Source: CAKZNE01 sp002695025 (lineage in GTDB: Bacteria > Bacteroidota > Bacteroidia > Flavobacteriales > Schleiferiaceae). From it: a stretch of DNA of 64,000 nt. The translations under genes were made by a program, and so were the position numbers. Of this stretch, positions 26,925-35,164 are shown in pieces. Position 1 is the stretch's first letter. Each line of letters opens with the position of its first letter. The DNA lies in NCBI GenBank assembly GCA_913043285.1, contig CAJWML010000002.1, positions 1 through 64,000 on the forward strand, in the 5' to 3' direction. The notes under the pieces were generated by a model. It was not told the DNA's origin. It saw only the letters and a list, made by a program, of their open reading frames with translations, and did no database searches.

Positions 26925-27569
26925 ATGCCTATGGACCAACACCGACATAAAGGACAACGAAACAAACTGATACGCACGCTTATACAAAAAGGCGTGCGTG
27001 ATGAGGAGGTATTGAAAGCCATCTACAAGGTTCCCCGCCACGTGTTCATGGATTCTTCTTTTGAAGATTTTGCCTACCAGGACAAGGCTTTTCCCATAGC
27101 GGCCGGGCAAACTATTTCACAGCCCTATACCGTGGCTTTCCAAACTATGTTGCTGGAGGTGAAGAAAGGGATGAAAGTACTGGAAATAGGCACGGGCAGC
27201 GGCTACCAGGCGGCTGTGCTGTGTGAACTGGGGGTAAAATTATTCAGTATTGAGCGGCAAAAGGAACTCTTTGATCAAACCCGGATATTGCTCCGTAAAC
27301 TAAAGTATCCGGCCCACCTGAAATTCGGAGACGGTTTTGCCGGCATCCCGGCCTACGCTCCTTTTGATCGTATCATTGTTACCTGTGGGGCTCCCAATAT
27401 TCCCGCTTCATTATTGGAGCAGCTTAAACCGGGTGGACGGATGGTTATTCCGGTGGGGCAGGATGTGCAACAGATGAAACTGGTTACCAAAAGTGCGGAT
27501 GGCCAGATAAAAGAAGGGGACCACGGGGATTTTCGTTTTGTACCGATGCTCCGTAACCGGAATGCCTAA
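26925..27569 (+). CDS. pcm: Protein-L-isoaspartate O-methyltransferase
   Basis: A 214-residue SAM-dependent repair enzyme that methylates isoaspartyl residues in damaged proteins. Motifs: RHVFMDSSFEDFAYQDKAFP, then GQTISQPYTVAFQT for the substrate site, the SAM loop VLEIGTGSGYQAAVL, IERQKEL, and FDRIIVTCGAPNIP followed by LKPGGRMVIPVG. Complete and typical in size. Convergent with the secreted protein at 27566-28054, stops overlapping by 4 bases. Confidence 0.95.
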   Translation: MPMDQHRHKGQRNKLIRTLIQKGVRDEEVLKAIYKVPRHVFMDSSFEDFAYQDKAFPIAAGQTISQPYTVAFQTMLLEVKKGMKVLEIGTGSGYQAAVLCELGVKLFSIERQKELFDQTRILLRKLKYPAHLKFGDGFAGIPAYAPFDRIIVTCGAPNIPASLLEQLKPGGRMVIPVGQDVQQMKLVTKSADGQIKEGDHGDFRFVPMLRNRNA

Positions 27570-28054
27570 AAGTTTTCCTTAAAGGGAGTAACCAGCCAGA
27601 AAAAGTTTTTATACCAGATTACCCGGAAGGTAATGCGCACTTCATTTTGAAGATTGTCCGTAGAATATATAAAACTCATATCTACCTGGTATAGGTCATC
27701 GTAGCCTTCCGTGGGCGTGAACAGGGTTTCCAGGTATTCGGTTTTTCCGCCTTCTTTACGGGCTTTTTGGTAGTAGTCTTTAAGCTGGTTTACGCTGTTC
27801 TGGTAATCACGGTACCATTCTTCGTAGTTTGCGTTGATGGTAAACACATCCCGTTCGGCTTTTTCCCCGTTGTGCTGGGCACGGGCATAATCGCGATAGT
27901 CCGATACCCACATGAAATCCACCGTATTGTAGTCTTCATCGGTTATGAGCTTGGTGTACACCAACTGGCCGTAATCTTCAAAATCCTTTTCCGTTTGGGC
28001 TGTGGCCAGGCCCCAACTCAAACCCAGTATACAAATACTTAATACATACTTCAT
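27566..28054 (-). CDS. Secreted protein of unknown function
   Basis: A 162-residue protein with a signal peptide (YVLSICILGLSWGLATAQ). The mature part is rich in Tyr and Asp/Glu and reads like a compact alpha/beta domain (LITDEDYNTVDFMWVSDYRD; VRITFRVIWYKNFFWLVTP). No family was recognised. It directly follows the TIGR00266 gene with no gap, so the two are co-transcribed. Confidence 0.7.
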   Translation of the reverse strand: MKYVLSICILGLSWGLATAQTEKDFEDYGQLVYTKLITDEDYNTVDFMWVSDYRDYARAQHNGEKAERDVFTINANYEEWYRDYQNSVNQLKDYYQKARKEGGKTEYLETLFTPTEGYDDLYQVDMSFIYSTDNLQNEVRITFRVIWYKNFFWLVTPFKENF

Positions 28055-28873
28055 TTAGTAACGATTATCTCCGTCCAACAAATCACCTAAGCCGCCCAGT
28101 ACACTGCCTTCTTCCCTGCGCTTGCCGCCCATTTTGGGGGCGCTGGCAATTATGCGGTCGGCCAGGCGGCTGAAGGGCAGGGATTGGATGTATACCTTGC
28201 CGGGCCCTTGTAAGCGGGCCAGGAAAAACCCTTCACCCCCGAAAATAGCATTTTTAAGTCCGCCAATGTATTCCACATCATAGTTGACGGCCCCGGTAAA
28301 AGCCACGAGGCAGCCGGTATCCACCTTCAGGCTTTCACCGGCCTGCAGTTCCTTTTCAATAATGGTACCACCGGAGTGGACAAAGGCCATTCCGTCTCCC
28401 TGTATCTTTTCCATAATAAAGCCTTCCCCACCAAAGAGGCCGGTACCCAGCTTTTTCTGAAAGGCGATACTGATGGAAATACCGCGTGCAGCACAGAGAA
28501 AGGCATCTTTCTGGCAAATTATGGAGCCGCCTAAGGAGGCCAGGTCTATAGGAATGATCTTGCCGGGGTAGGGAGACGCAAACCAGGCCCTGGCTTTGCC
28601 GCTTCCCTCATTGGTGTATACGGTCATAAAAAGGCCTTCACCGGTAAGCAGGCGTTTTCCGGCTGAAACCAGTTTTCCGAAAATACCACGGTCCTGCGGG
28701 CTGCCGTCACCAAACACCGTTTCCATACGGATGTGGGAATCCATCATCATCAGGCTGCCGGCTTCGGCAATTACACTTTCCTGGGGATCAAGCTCAATTT
28801 CAACGGCTTGCATTTCCTCGCCATGCAGGCGGTAGTCTATTTCGTGGGCGGGCATAGCTTTATTTTCCCTCAA
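28055..28873 (-). CDS. TIGR00266/AIM24 family protein
   Basis: A 272-residue protein of the conserved TIGR00266 (AIM24, double-psi-like beta) family, whose function is not known. Typical features: DYRLHGEEMQAVEIELDP, SVIAEAGSLMMMD, several Gly-rich turns (LFGGEGFIMEKIQGDGMAFV), TGCLVAFTGAVNYDVEY and a second FGGEGFFLARLQGPG. No signal peptide or membrane helix. Upstream of the secreted protein in the same operon. Confidence 0.88.
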   Translation of the reverse strand: MRENKAMPAHEIDYRLHGEEMQAVEIELDPQESVIAEAGSLMMMDSHIRMETVFGDGSPQDRGIFGKLVSAGKRLLTGEGLFMTVYTNEGSGKARAWFASPYPGKIIPIDLASLGGSIICQKDAFLCAARGISISIAFQKKLGTGLFGGEGFIMEKIQGDGMAFVHSGGTIIEKELQAGESLKVDTGCLVAFTGAVNYDVEYIGGLKNAIFGGEGFFLARLQGPGKVYIQSLPFSRLADRIIASAPKMGGKRREEGSVLGGLGDLLDGDNRY

Positions 28874-28899
28874 AGGTAGGAAGTAAAGCTTATCCTTGC

Positions 28900-29247
28900 C
28901 TAAAGAAAGCTGACCTTAAGGCTGTAGCTTTTTGCAAACAGGCTGCTATCTGTATACACGTGCTTGTTATGCAAAAGCTTTTCGATGTGTTGGGCCAGGC
29001 CCAGAGTGTTGGTCTCTACGCTTTGTACGCTGAGGCTGCCCTTTTCATCCACTTTAAAGTGAATGGTAGCGTGATGATCGCCCATTTTGCCCAGGATAAA
29101 ATCGGGGTAGGTAAGGAGGGCAATAACCTGGTTGCTGAGGTACTCCATCTGCACCTCTTCCTTTTTTTCTTCTCCGCCATGGGCGGTGGCTGTGGCTATG
29201 CTTACAGCGAGCATAAGCATGCTTAATGTTCCTTTTAATGATCTCAT
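28900..29247 (-). CDS. Small secreted protein of unknown function
   Basis: A 115-residue exported protein with a signal peptide ending ATATAHG. The mature part is short (about 90 residues), with an alternating strand pattern around DHHATIHFKVDEKGSLSVQS, then a helix (LAQHIEKLLHNK) and a last strand. This resembles the TonB-C-like or 'energy transducer' fold of many Bacteroidota proteins, which is only a suggestion. Single gene. Confidence 0.65.
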   Translation of the reverse strand: MRSLKGTLSMLMLAVSIATATAHGGEEKKEEVQMEYLSNQVIALLTYPDFILGKMGDHHATIHFKVDEKGSLSVQSVETNTLGLAQHIEKLLHNKHVYTDSSLFAKSYSLKVSFL

Positions 29248-29585
29248 GATGTTAGCGATTTGTGGTTAGCAAATTTTACACGGCAAAGGGACAAAAGAGG
29301 TCCTTAATCAAGGTTAGCCAGGTATGGTCTGTTTATTATAATGACGTTATGAAAGGCATTGGTGAGATGGCCGTTTCTGAAGCGATTGTTACGACAAACC
29401 GGGTTTTGTTGATACCGGGCCTGGATAGACTTTACACAAAGTTAAAGGGTGGTAAAGGCGGGTTTTATACGGGGTATTGTAGCTGCAAACCCTGGTCAAG
29501 GCCACGGCAACCCCAGGTGATACCCCTGCCAGGCCCTGGTGAACGGTAGTATAAGAATCTGAAAGAAAGGAGCGTTTTTAAGAAT
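29248..29585. other. Gene-free stretch
   Basis: No convincing gene or RNA. A 95-codon open frame at 29262-29549 has low-complexity ends and no family resemblance. The DNA directly upstream of 29586 (GAAAGGAGCG) has a purine-rich stretch that may act as ribosome binding site. Confidence 0.5.
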
Positions 29586-30323
29586 ATGAAACGCAAACTC
29601 AAGAGTGGACCGCATGAAATGAACGGTAAAATGGGTGATATGGTATATTATCACCTGAACGGCAGATATGTATCCCGGAGGATCGGGAAAATTGATAAAA
29701 AACGTTTCCGAGAGGAGGCAGTTTTTGAAGATATGCGAAGGCAGCAGAGCGAATTTGGCCTGGCTTCCCAATACGGAAAAGTAATACGAGCGGGCTTAGG
29801 GCCCTATTACCGGCTCTTCAGCGGTCCGGAATGTAGTGGCCGGTTAACGGGGGCCTTATGCCGCTGCCTTAAAGAGGGAGAGGGCAAAAAGGGTGAACGG
29901 ATCTTTAGCAAATCATCATTGGCGGGACTAGCGGGGTTTGCGCTAAATGCCAGAAAGCGAGGAGTTTTTGAGTGGGGGAGCCGCTGGGAATTTGACCGTA
30001 AACATAGCCGGCTCTACCTGGGGGGAAAGAGGGGGAGTTGGTATGATCCGGTCCTGACGGGTGCCCAGGTGGAGGAACTGGTGGTAGGGGTGGTATTACT
30101 TAGCCCGTTGATCTTTAAGGAAGGTTATGATTTGTTGCTCCGGGAATGGCACGGCCGCAGCTTTTTTTACGCGATTGATCCGGACGATGTGGAGGGCCAG
30201 GATTTACTACTGGAACCGGAGGAGAAGGAGGTATTGCCGGAGGGATTATTGGCTGTGGGGGTGATGGGATTTACCTATGCTAGGGGTGAGGCTGGTAGGG
30301 GGTGGATAGTGGGGAGTTTGTAG
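29586..30323 (+). CDS. Hypothetical protein next to the CRISPR-Cas locus
   Basis: A 245-residue basic protein. The N-terminus (MNGKMGDMVYYHLNGRYVSR) resembles a common Bacteroidota family of unknown role that starts with S/N-G-K-x-G then a short Y/F-x-x-x-G-x-x-Y-x-R strand; that likeness is weak. The middle is rich in Gly and Arg; no catalytic motif. It ends just before a G/T-rich repeat region and is transcribed toward cas9, but the convergent tracrRNA terminator lies between them. No link with CRISPR function is shown. Confidence 0.55.
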   Translation: MKRKLKSGPHEMNGKMGDMVYYHLNGRYVSRRIGKIDKKRFREEAVFEDMRRQQSEFGLASQYGKVIRAGLGPYYRLFSGPECSGRLTGALCRCLKEGEGKKGERIFSKSSLAGLAGFALNARKRGVFEWGSRWEFDRKHSRLYLGGKRGSWYDPVLTGAQVEELVVGVVLLSPLIFKEGYDLLLREWHGRSFFYAIDPDDVEGQDLLLEPEEKEVLPEGLLAVGVMGFTYARGEAGRGWIVGSL

Positions 30324-30330
30324 GGTGGAG

Positions 30331-30440
30331 TTTTGTAGTTGGGAGTTGGTAGTCTGGAGTTTTTAGTTGGGAGTTGGTAGTCTGGAGTTTTTAGTTTGGA
30401 GTCTGGAGTAGGCAGTTTTTAGTTGGTAGTTTTTGGCTTT
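30331..30440. repeat. G/T-rich low-complexity repeat
   Basis: Imperfect tandem units built on AGTTGGGAGTTGGTAGTCT and GGAGTTTTTAGTT, two nearly exact 29-bp copies followed by decayed ones. A similar stretch (TAGTTTTTGAGTTGCTAG) forms the last spacer of the CRISPR array at 38880-38909. Such AGTT-rich runs are common between genes in Bacteroidota. Confidence 0.7.
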
Positions 30441-30604
30441 GAGGGTTAGGGCCAGGAAGGGATTTATTTTGGATATTGAAAGCTGAAAGGGAGGCTGTTC
30501 TGTAGATCCATTAATGGTTTACGGAACGGTCTCTTTGGTTTTGGGAAGGAGAAAGGAAGGATTGGGAAGATACGATCAGGTTGAAAAGGGGAGAAGCGGG
30601 ATAT

Positions 30605-30688
30605 TGAAAAAACAAAAGCCCCACCGAAGCAGGGCTCATAGGTCTTTCAACCTTCGGCATATAGCCTTATTGTGGAAAGATTGAATGG
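30605..30688 (-). ncRNA. tracrRNA for type II-C Cas9
   Basis: On the minus strand CATTCAATCTTTCCACAAT (30669-30687) is the anti-repeat: it pairs with the start of the CRISPR repeat read on the minus strand (GTTGTGGA and GATTGAA, with a 2-base internal bulge). Next come AAGGCTATATGCCG, the usual II-C nexus hairpin, a second small hairpin (AGGTTGAAAGACCT), and a terminator AGCCC-TGCTTCGGTG-GGGCT followed by TTTTGTTTTTT. About 84 nt, divergent from cas9. The 5' end is inferred from the promoter position. Confidence 0.85.
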
Positions 30689-30715
30689 TAAATGTAAATA
30701 ATAATTTTTTAACAA
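30689..30715 (-). promoter_or_regulatory. Predicted tracrRNA promoter
   Basis: On the minus strand, TTG (30715-30713) lies 16 bases before TACATTTA (30696-30689), close to the Bacteroidota -33/-7 elements (TTTG and TAnnTTTG). Transcription would begin at or just before the anti-repeat. The spacing is shorter than the ideal 19. Confidence 0.45.
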
Positions 30716-30798
30716 CTCTTTTAAAGCTCCAAACTTTGGAAGAGCTCATGAGTAGGAAATGAAATTATCAGAGTACCCTATTAACGGCCCGGTGAAAC

Positions 30799-30825
30799 CA
30801 TCATTTCCAAAGTTTGGAAATGATG
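30799..30825. repeat. Perfect palindrome in the cas9 leader region
   Basis: CATCATTTCCAAA, one central base, TTTGGAAATGATG: a perfect 13-1-13 inverted repeat, 34 bases before the cas9 start. A weaker relative, CCAAACTTTGG, lies at about 30730, and another related palindrome follows cas9 at 34509. It could bind a regulator or fold in the cas9 mRNA leader. Confidence 0.75.
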
Positions 30826-30859
30826 AGAGGAGTTACTTCTTGTATTTAAAAAATCAACT

Positions 30860-33800
30860 ATGACCAAACTCACATTCTCTTTTGACGCAGGAACCAACTC
30901 TTTAGGGAGTGCGGTAATTGATAAAGAAGCCGGCAAGATCCTGCATAGTGGAGTGAGCATCTTCCCCATGGGGGTAAACCTGGAAAAAGGAACCAAGGAG
31001 GAATCGCGCAACCTTATACGCAGGCTGAAACGGCAGGGGAGGCGGCAGAATTTCCGTTCGCGCATGCGCAAGGAGAAGCTGGCGCAATTGCTCATAGCCA
31101 AAAGGATGTTCCCGGATGTAGACACCTTGTACCAAAAATATTTTGAGGGGGATGGGCAAAGTTTCCGTGACCGATGGGAAAAAGTGATCCGTATGACACC
31201 GCTGCCGGAGGAGTTGCAAGACTACTTCCATAAAGATCCCTACCAGATCCGCCACCGCGCCTTTAAAGAGGAAAGGCTGAGTTTGCACGAAATTGGCCGG
31301 GCACTGTACCACTTTGCGCAAAGGCGGGGCTATAAGGAAACGCTGCAGGACGATAGCGAGGAAAAGGGCAAGATCTACCAGGGCGACCCGGAGAGCGGTA
31401 AAACAGGAATTGATGAAACCAAGGAACTGGTGGCGCAATTCGGCACCCTGGGTAATGGTTTGTACCACCAGGATCCGCACGACAAAAGGCACCGCAACCG
31501 CTACACCCTGCGCTCTATGTACACCAACGAGTTTGATACGGTTTTTCGCGGGCAACAGCCGTATCACCCGGAAGTGCTCACCGAGGAATTATATCAAAAA
31601 CTGGGGGGCATCCATCCTTCGGATACTCAACAAAATGGCGTGTTGTTTTACCAGCGGCCGTTGCGCTCTATGAAACACCTGATCGGTAAGTGTTCCTTAG
31701 AAAGCGGAAAACCTAAAGCTCCGGCCTCTACGCTGGAGTTTGAGAGATTCCGCGCCTGGCAAACCATTAATCAAATAAAATTTGAAGGCCATGAACTGGA
31801 AGAGGATGAAAAGCGGCTTTTACTGGATTATATATTGAGCGCCAAAAAGAAACTGAAGTTTGAGCAGCTGGCCAAAAAGCTGAAAAAGCCGGTGGAACGC
31901 TTTAACTATGAACCTAAGGATAGCATTGCGGCTTCTCCGGTACACGCCAATTTTCAAAGCATCTTTAAAAAGAAGTGGGACCAATTCAGTGATAAGGAAA
32001 GGGAGGACTTGTGGCACTTAAAATACTGGGCGGAAGACCCGGAATGGCTGGAAAAGCAATTGGAAGGAAAATATGGCTTAAGTGAGGAGGAGATCAAAGC
32101 CTTCAAGGGTTTTAAAATGACGAAGGATTACGCCAACCTGAGCCGTAAAGCCATCAAGAATATCTTACTGTTCATGGAAAAGGGCTACCGCTACGATGAG
32201 GCGGTGTTGCTGGCCGGGGTGCGGAATGCTTTAAAACCGGAATGGTTTGATGAATTGGAGTTGTACGAACAGAATGAAATGGAAGATCGGGTTCTGAAGG
32301 CTGCCCGCAGGAAAGAGAAGGGATCTACTTCCATTGATAGAGTAAGGGCTTATCTCAGTAAAGAGCATGAAGTGGATGAGAAGCATCTGGATAAACTCTA
32401 CCACCATAGTATGAAGGAGGAGGGGGATGGTTCTATGAAATACCTTCCTGCCCCGGAGGAGTTGAAAAATCCCATTGTGATGCAGGCGTTGTATCAGCTG
32501 CGGAAGGTGTACAATGCTTTGGTGGATGAATTCGGGGAGCCGGAGGAGGTGCGGATTGAACTGGCGCGGGAGTTGAAAACCAATAAGGAGAACCGGGCTA
32601 AGATCCGGAAACGCCAGCAGGAGTTGGAGGTGGAGAATGACGAGATCAAGGAGCGGCTGGATAAGGAAGGGGTGCCGCACAGTCCGGCCAATATCCAGAA
32701 GCTGAAGCTAATGAAGGAGATAGAGCGCATAGCAGGGCGTTTTGCCAATCCCTTCCGGCCGGATGAGAATTTCGGCATTACCAAAAGCTTTTTCAGTGAG
32801 GGGGCGGTGCAGGTGGAGCACATTATACCCTATTCCATTTCCATGAACGACAGCCTGGCCAACAAAACGCTTTGCGATGCGGATACCAACCGGCTGAAAG
32901 GCAATAAGACCCCTTACCAGTATTTTAAGGAACACCGCCCGGATGAGTGGGAAGAGATCAAGCAGCGCATCTTTAAAATACTGCCTTATCAAAAGGCTAA
33001 ACGTTTTGTTTCGGAACAAAACCCGGATGCCGATGATTTCATCAGCCGGCAGCTGAACGATACGCGTTATATCTCGCGGCAGGCCGTAGCTTACCTGAAA
33101 AAGACCTGTAAAAAAGTAGAGATCACGGAAGGAAGCGTGGTAAGTATGTTGCGCTATTACTGGGGCCTGGACGGGGTACTTACGCCTAGTCTTACGCTGG
33201 AAGCTCCGGACGGGGAATACCTGGCCGCCCTGGATGAGCGGGATGATATTATTTCTCATACGGTCTACCATCCTCAAACCAAAAAGAAGGATACTGTGGC
33301 CCTGGCCAAGCTGGGTGAAGTGGTGCACGGGCAGGTGAAGGACGGGCGCTTTTACCTGATCAAACAACGGGATGATCACCGTCATCACGCCCTGGACGCT
33401 ATAGTGGTGGCCTTTGCCAACCGTAGCTACCTGCAGAAGGTATCTACTCTTTTAGGAGAAGGCCTGGAAAGAAAGGAGATCAAATATTCACGTGATCATC
33501 AACTGGAAAAACCCTGGGACCGCTTTTACACTGATGTGCGAAAGGCGATAGAAAATGTGCTGGTGCATCACCAGCACAATGACCGGGTAGTTAGCAAGGT
33601 GAAAAAACGCTTGTATAATCATGAGGGAGAGGTGAAGCGTAAACCCAATGGTGAGGAAATGTTTGCTGAGGGACTAGCAGCCCGGGGGCAATTGCACGAA
33701 GAAAGTGTATTCGGAATGCATGCGGGAGAGAATGGTGAACTGTACTTCCACAAAAGAGATTCTTTGAATAGTATTAAAGGCTATAAGCAGTGGCGTAGTA

Positions 33801-34504
33801 TTGTAAGCCCGCGGGTGCGGGAAGCTATTTATGAGAGGGTTAAAGAACTATATCCCAAAGAAAAACTGGTGAATGGTAAGTTGCCTGAAACTTGGAGCAT
33901 AAGTGACCTGGATAAAGAGGATCAAAACCATGTATTCTTCATAACGGATGAAGAGAAGAATCCAATACCGCAGATTTTTCTGGGTAATAAAAGCGGAGAG
34001 CCGGTGCCGGTTAAAAAAGCGCGTTTTCGGGAAAAGATCGGCCGGCCGGTTCAGGTAAAGGAATCCATAAACCAATATGTAAAGCCTGGTAGTAACCACC
34101 ACTGCATGGCGTATATAAGTGCAGGGAATGAGTTGCAATTTGAGTTTGTGACTTTTTGGGATGCGGTAGAGCGTAAAAAGCAGGGTGCACCCCTGTTTCA
34201 ATTACCAGCCGGAGGTAAGGAGGTGAAGAATATCTTCCTGAGGAACCGGATCTACGTATTGGAAATAGGGAGTGATGAATTGGACGAACTGATTGAGAAA
34301 GAACAGTACAGTGCTATTGGCAATTATTTATACCGGGTGGAGCAGATGTCTCCGGCCAGTTACTATGTGCAGTTCAGGAAGCATACCGCTGCGCGTTTGG
34401 ATAATAAGAATGATTGGCGTGGCTTTTCAAGCGCCAAGGCATACGGATTATTGAATCCGCAGGAGGTTACTGTGGACGTATTGGGGCGGATTAAGAGACG
34501 TTAA
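30860..34504 (+). CDS. cas9: CRISPR-associated endonuclease Cas9, type II-C
   Basis: A 1214-residue RNA-guided nuclease. RuvC-I is SFDAGTNSLGSAVID with D9; the Arg-rich bridge helix is at residues 50-75; RuvC-II is VRIELAREL with E567; the HNH core is QVEHIIPYS with H654, then NKTLCDADTNRLKGNKTPY; RuvC-III is HHALDAIVVAFAN with H842 and D846. All catalytic residues are intact, so the enzyme should be active. No csn2 or cas4 is present and the size is that of the long Bacteroidota II-C branch. It is followed by a RAYT gene rather than directly by cas1. The leader carries a perfect palindrome; the tracrRNA is divergent upstream. Confidence 0.98.
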   Translation: MTKLTFSFDAGTNSLGSAVIDKEAGKILHSGVSIFPMGVNLEKGTKEESRNLIRRLKRQGRRQNFRSRMRKEKLAQLLIAKRMFPDVDTLYQKYFEGDGQSFRDRWEKVIRMTPLPEELQDYFHKDPYQIRHRAFKEERLSLHEIGRALYHFAQRRGYKETLQDDSEEKGKIYQGDPESGKTGIDETKELVAQFGTLGNGLYHQDPHDKRHRNRYTLRSMYTNEFDTVFRGQQPYHPEVLTEELYQKLGGIHPSDTQQNGVLFYQRPLRSMKHLIGKCSLESGKPKAPASTLEFERFRAWQTINQIKFEGHELEEDEKRLLLDYILSAKKKLKFEQLAKKLKKPVERFNYEPKDSIAASPVHANFQSIFKKKWDQFSDKEREDLWHLKYWAEDPEWLEKQLEGKYGLSEEEIKAFKGFKMTKDYANLSRKAIKNILLFMEKGYRYDEAVLLAGVRNALKPEWFDELELYEQNEMEDRVLKAARRKEKGSTSIDRVRAYLSKEHEVDEKHLDKLYHHSMKEEGDGSMKYLPAPEELKNPIVMQALYQLRKVYNALVDEFGEPEEVRIELARELKTNKENRAKIRKRQQELEVENDEIKERLDKEGVPHSPANIQKLKLMKEIERIAGRFANPFRPDENFGITKSFFSEGAVQVEHIIPYSISMNDSLANKTLCDADTNRLKGNKTPYQYFKEHRPDEWEEIKQRIFKILPYQKAKRFVSEQNPDADDFISRQLNDTRYISRQAVAYLKKTCKKVEITEGSVVSMLRYYWGLDGVLTPSLTLEAPDGEYLAALDERDDIISHTVYHPQTKKKDTVALAKLGEVVHGQVKDGRFYLIKQRDDHRHHALDAIVVAFANRSYLQKVSTLLGEGLERKEIKYSRDHQLEKPWDRFYTDVRKAIENVLVHHQHNDRVVSKVKKRLYNHEGEVKRKPNGEEMFAEGLAARGQLHEESVFGMHAGENGELYFHKRDSLNSIKGYKQWRSIVSPRVREAIYERVKELYPKEKLVNGKLPETWSISDLDKEDQNHVFFITDEEKNPIPQIFLGNKSGEPVPVKKARFREKIGRPVQVKESINQYVKPGSNHHCMAYISAGNELQFEFVTFWDAVERKKQGAPLFQLPAGGKEVKNIFLRNRIYVLEIGSDELDELIEKEQYSAIGNYLYRVEQMSPASYYVQFRKHTAARLDNKNDWRGFSSAKAYGLLNPQEVTVDVLGRIKRR

Positions 34505-34508
34505 TACA

Positions 34509-34539
34509 ACTTTTCTAAAGTTTGGAACTTTAGAAAAGT
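34509..34539. repeat. Perfect palindrome between cas9 and the RAYT gene
   Basis: ACTTTTCTAAAGTT, loop TGG, AACTTTAGAAAAGT: a perfect 14-bp stem beginning 5 bases after the cas9 stop. It shares AAAGTTTGGA with the palindrome ahead of cas9. With no T-run after it, it is more like a REP element or an mRNA processing site than a classic terminator. Confidence 0.8.
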
Positions 34540-34547
34540 AATTGAAA

Positions 34548-35119
34548 ATGGAAACTCTACAGGCGGAACATACCTATCATATTTTCAACCGGGCCAACGG
34601 TTATGAAAAGCTATTTCTCTCCGGTGAGAATTACCGCTTTTTCCTGGAGAAGTACCGGCACTATATAGGGCCGGTAGTGGATACCTTTGGTTATTGCCTG
34701 ATGCCGAATCACTTTCATTTTTTGATCAGGATAAAAAGTGCTTCAGAGAACCAAACCTTCAAGGTTTCAAAAACCTTGAAGGTTTTATAAGCAAGCAATT
34801 CGGCAATTTCTTCAATTCCTACGCAAAGGCCTTTAATAAGCAGAATAATAGGAAAGGAAGTCTATTTATGCACCCGTATAAACGTAAAAAGATAAACGAT
34901 GAAAAGTACCTCCGCAAGCTGGTCCATTGCATCCACCACAACCCGGTAGTTGCAGGATTAGTAACCGAACCAGAACGATGGAAACATTGCAGTTATGCTA
35001 CGATCATTTCAGAGCAAGAAACCTGGCTGGAAAGGGAGGAGGTATTGAATTGGTTTGAGGATAGAGAGAATTTTATTTATTGTCATCAACTGCCACCAGA
35101 GTTAAGCGGTATAGGATAA
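34548..35119 (+). pseudogene. REP-associated tyrosine transposase (RAYT, Y1/IS200-like), frame broken
   Basis: The first part (from ATG 34548) contains YHIFNRANGYEKLF and the HUH motif in LMPNHFHFLIRI. The second part, in the -1 frame, has ISKQFGNFFNSYAKAFNK with the catalytic Tyr, then RKGSLFMHPYKRKKI and LVHCIHHNPVVAGL, and stops at 35119. Between them lies a 32-bp palindrome (34755-34786). Taking out exactly 32 bases joins SASENQ to ISKQFG in frame and gives a 179-residue protein of normal RAYT size. RAYTs move short REP palindromes. Programmed frameshifting is possible, but no classic slippery heptamer is seen. Confidence 0.85.
34755..34786. mobile_element. 32-bp palindromic element inside the RAYT gene
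   Basis: Arms AAACCTTCAAGGTTT (34753-34767) and AAACCTTGAAGGTTT (34771-34785) with a 3-base loop. The same CCTTCAAGG core returns at 35120-35150 and 36408-36440 and was not noticed elsewhere in the window. Its length (32, not a multiple of three) accounts exactly for the frame change. Confidence 0.75.
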
Positions 35120-35150
35120 GACCTTGAAGGTTTTCAAAACCTTCAAGGTC
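35120..35150. repeat. Perfect REP-like palindrome after the RAYT gene
   Basis: GACCTTGAAGGTTTT, one central base C, AAAACCTTCAAGGTC: 15-1-15, directly after the RAYT stop and 14 bases before cas1. It is the same family as the element within the RAYT gene, in opposite arm order. In RNA it would form a stable hairpin ahead of cas1. Confidence 0.85.
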
Positions 35151-35164
35151 CATGAAGAAAAAAT

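Noticed and set aside
29262..29549. 95-codon open frame upstream of the 245-residue gene
   Set aside because: No start context, odd composition at the C-terminus and no family likeness; treated as gene-free DNA.
34755..34786. Programmed -1 frameshift site in the RAYT gene
   Set aside because: No X-XXY-YYZ slippery heptamer in the needed frame was found; a 32-base insertion explains the shift exactly. Not fully excluded.
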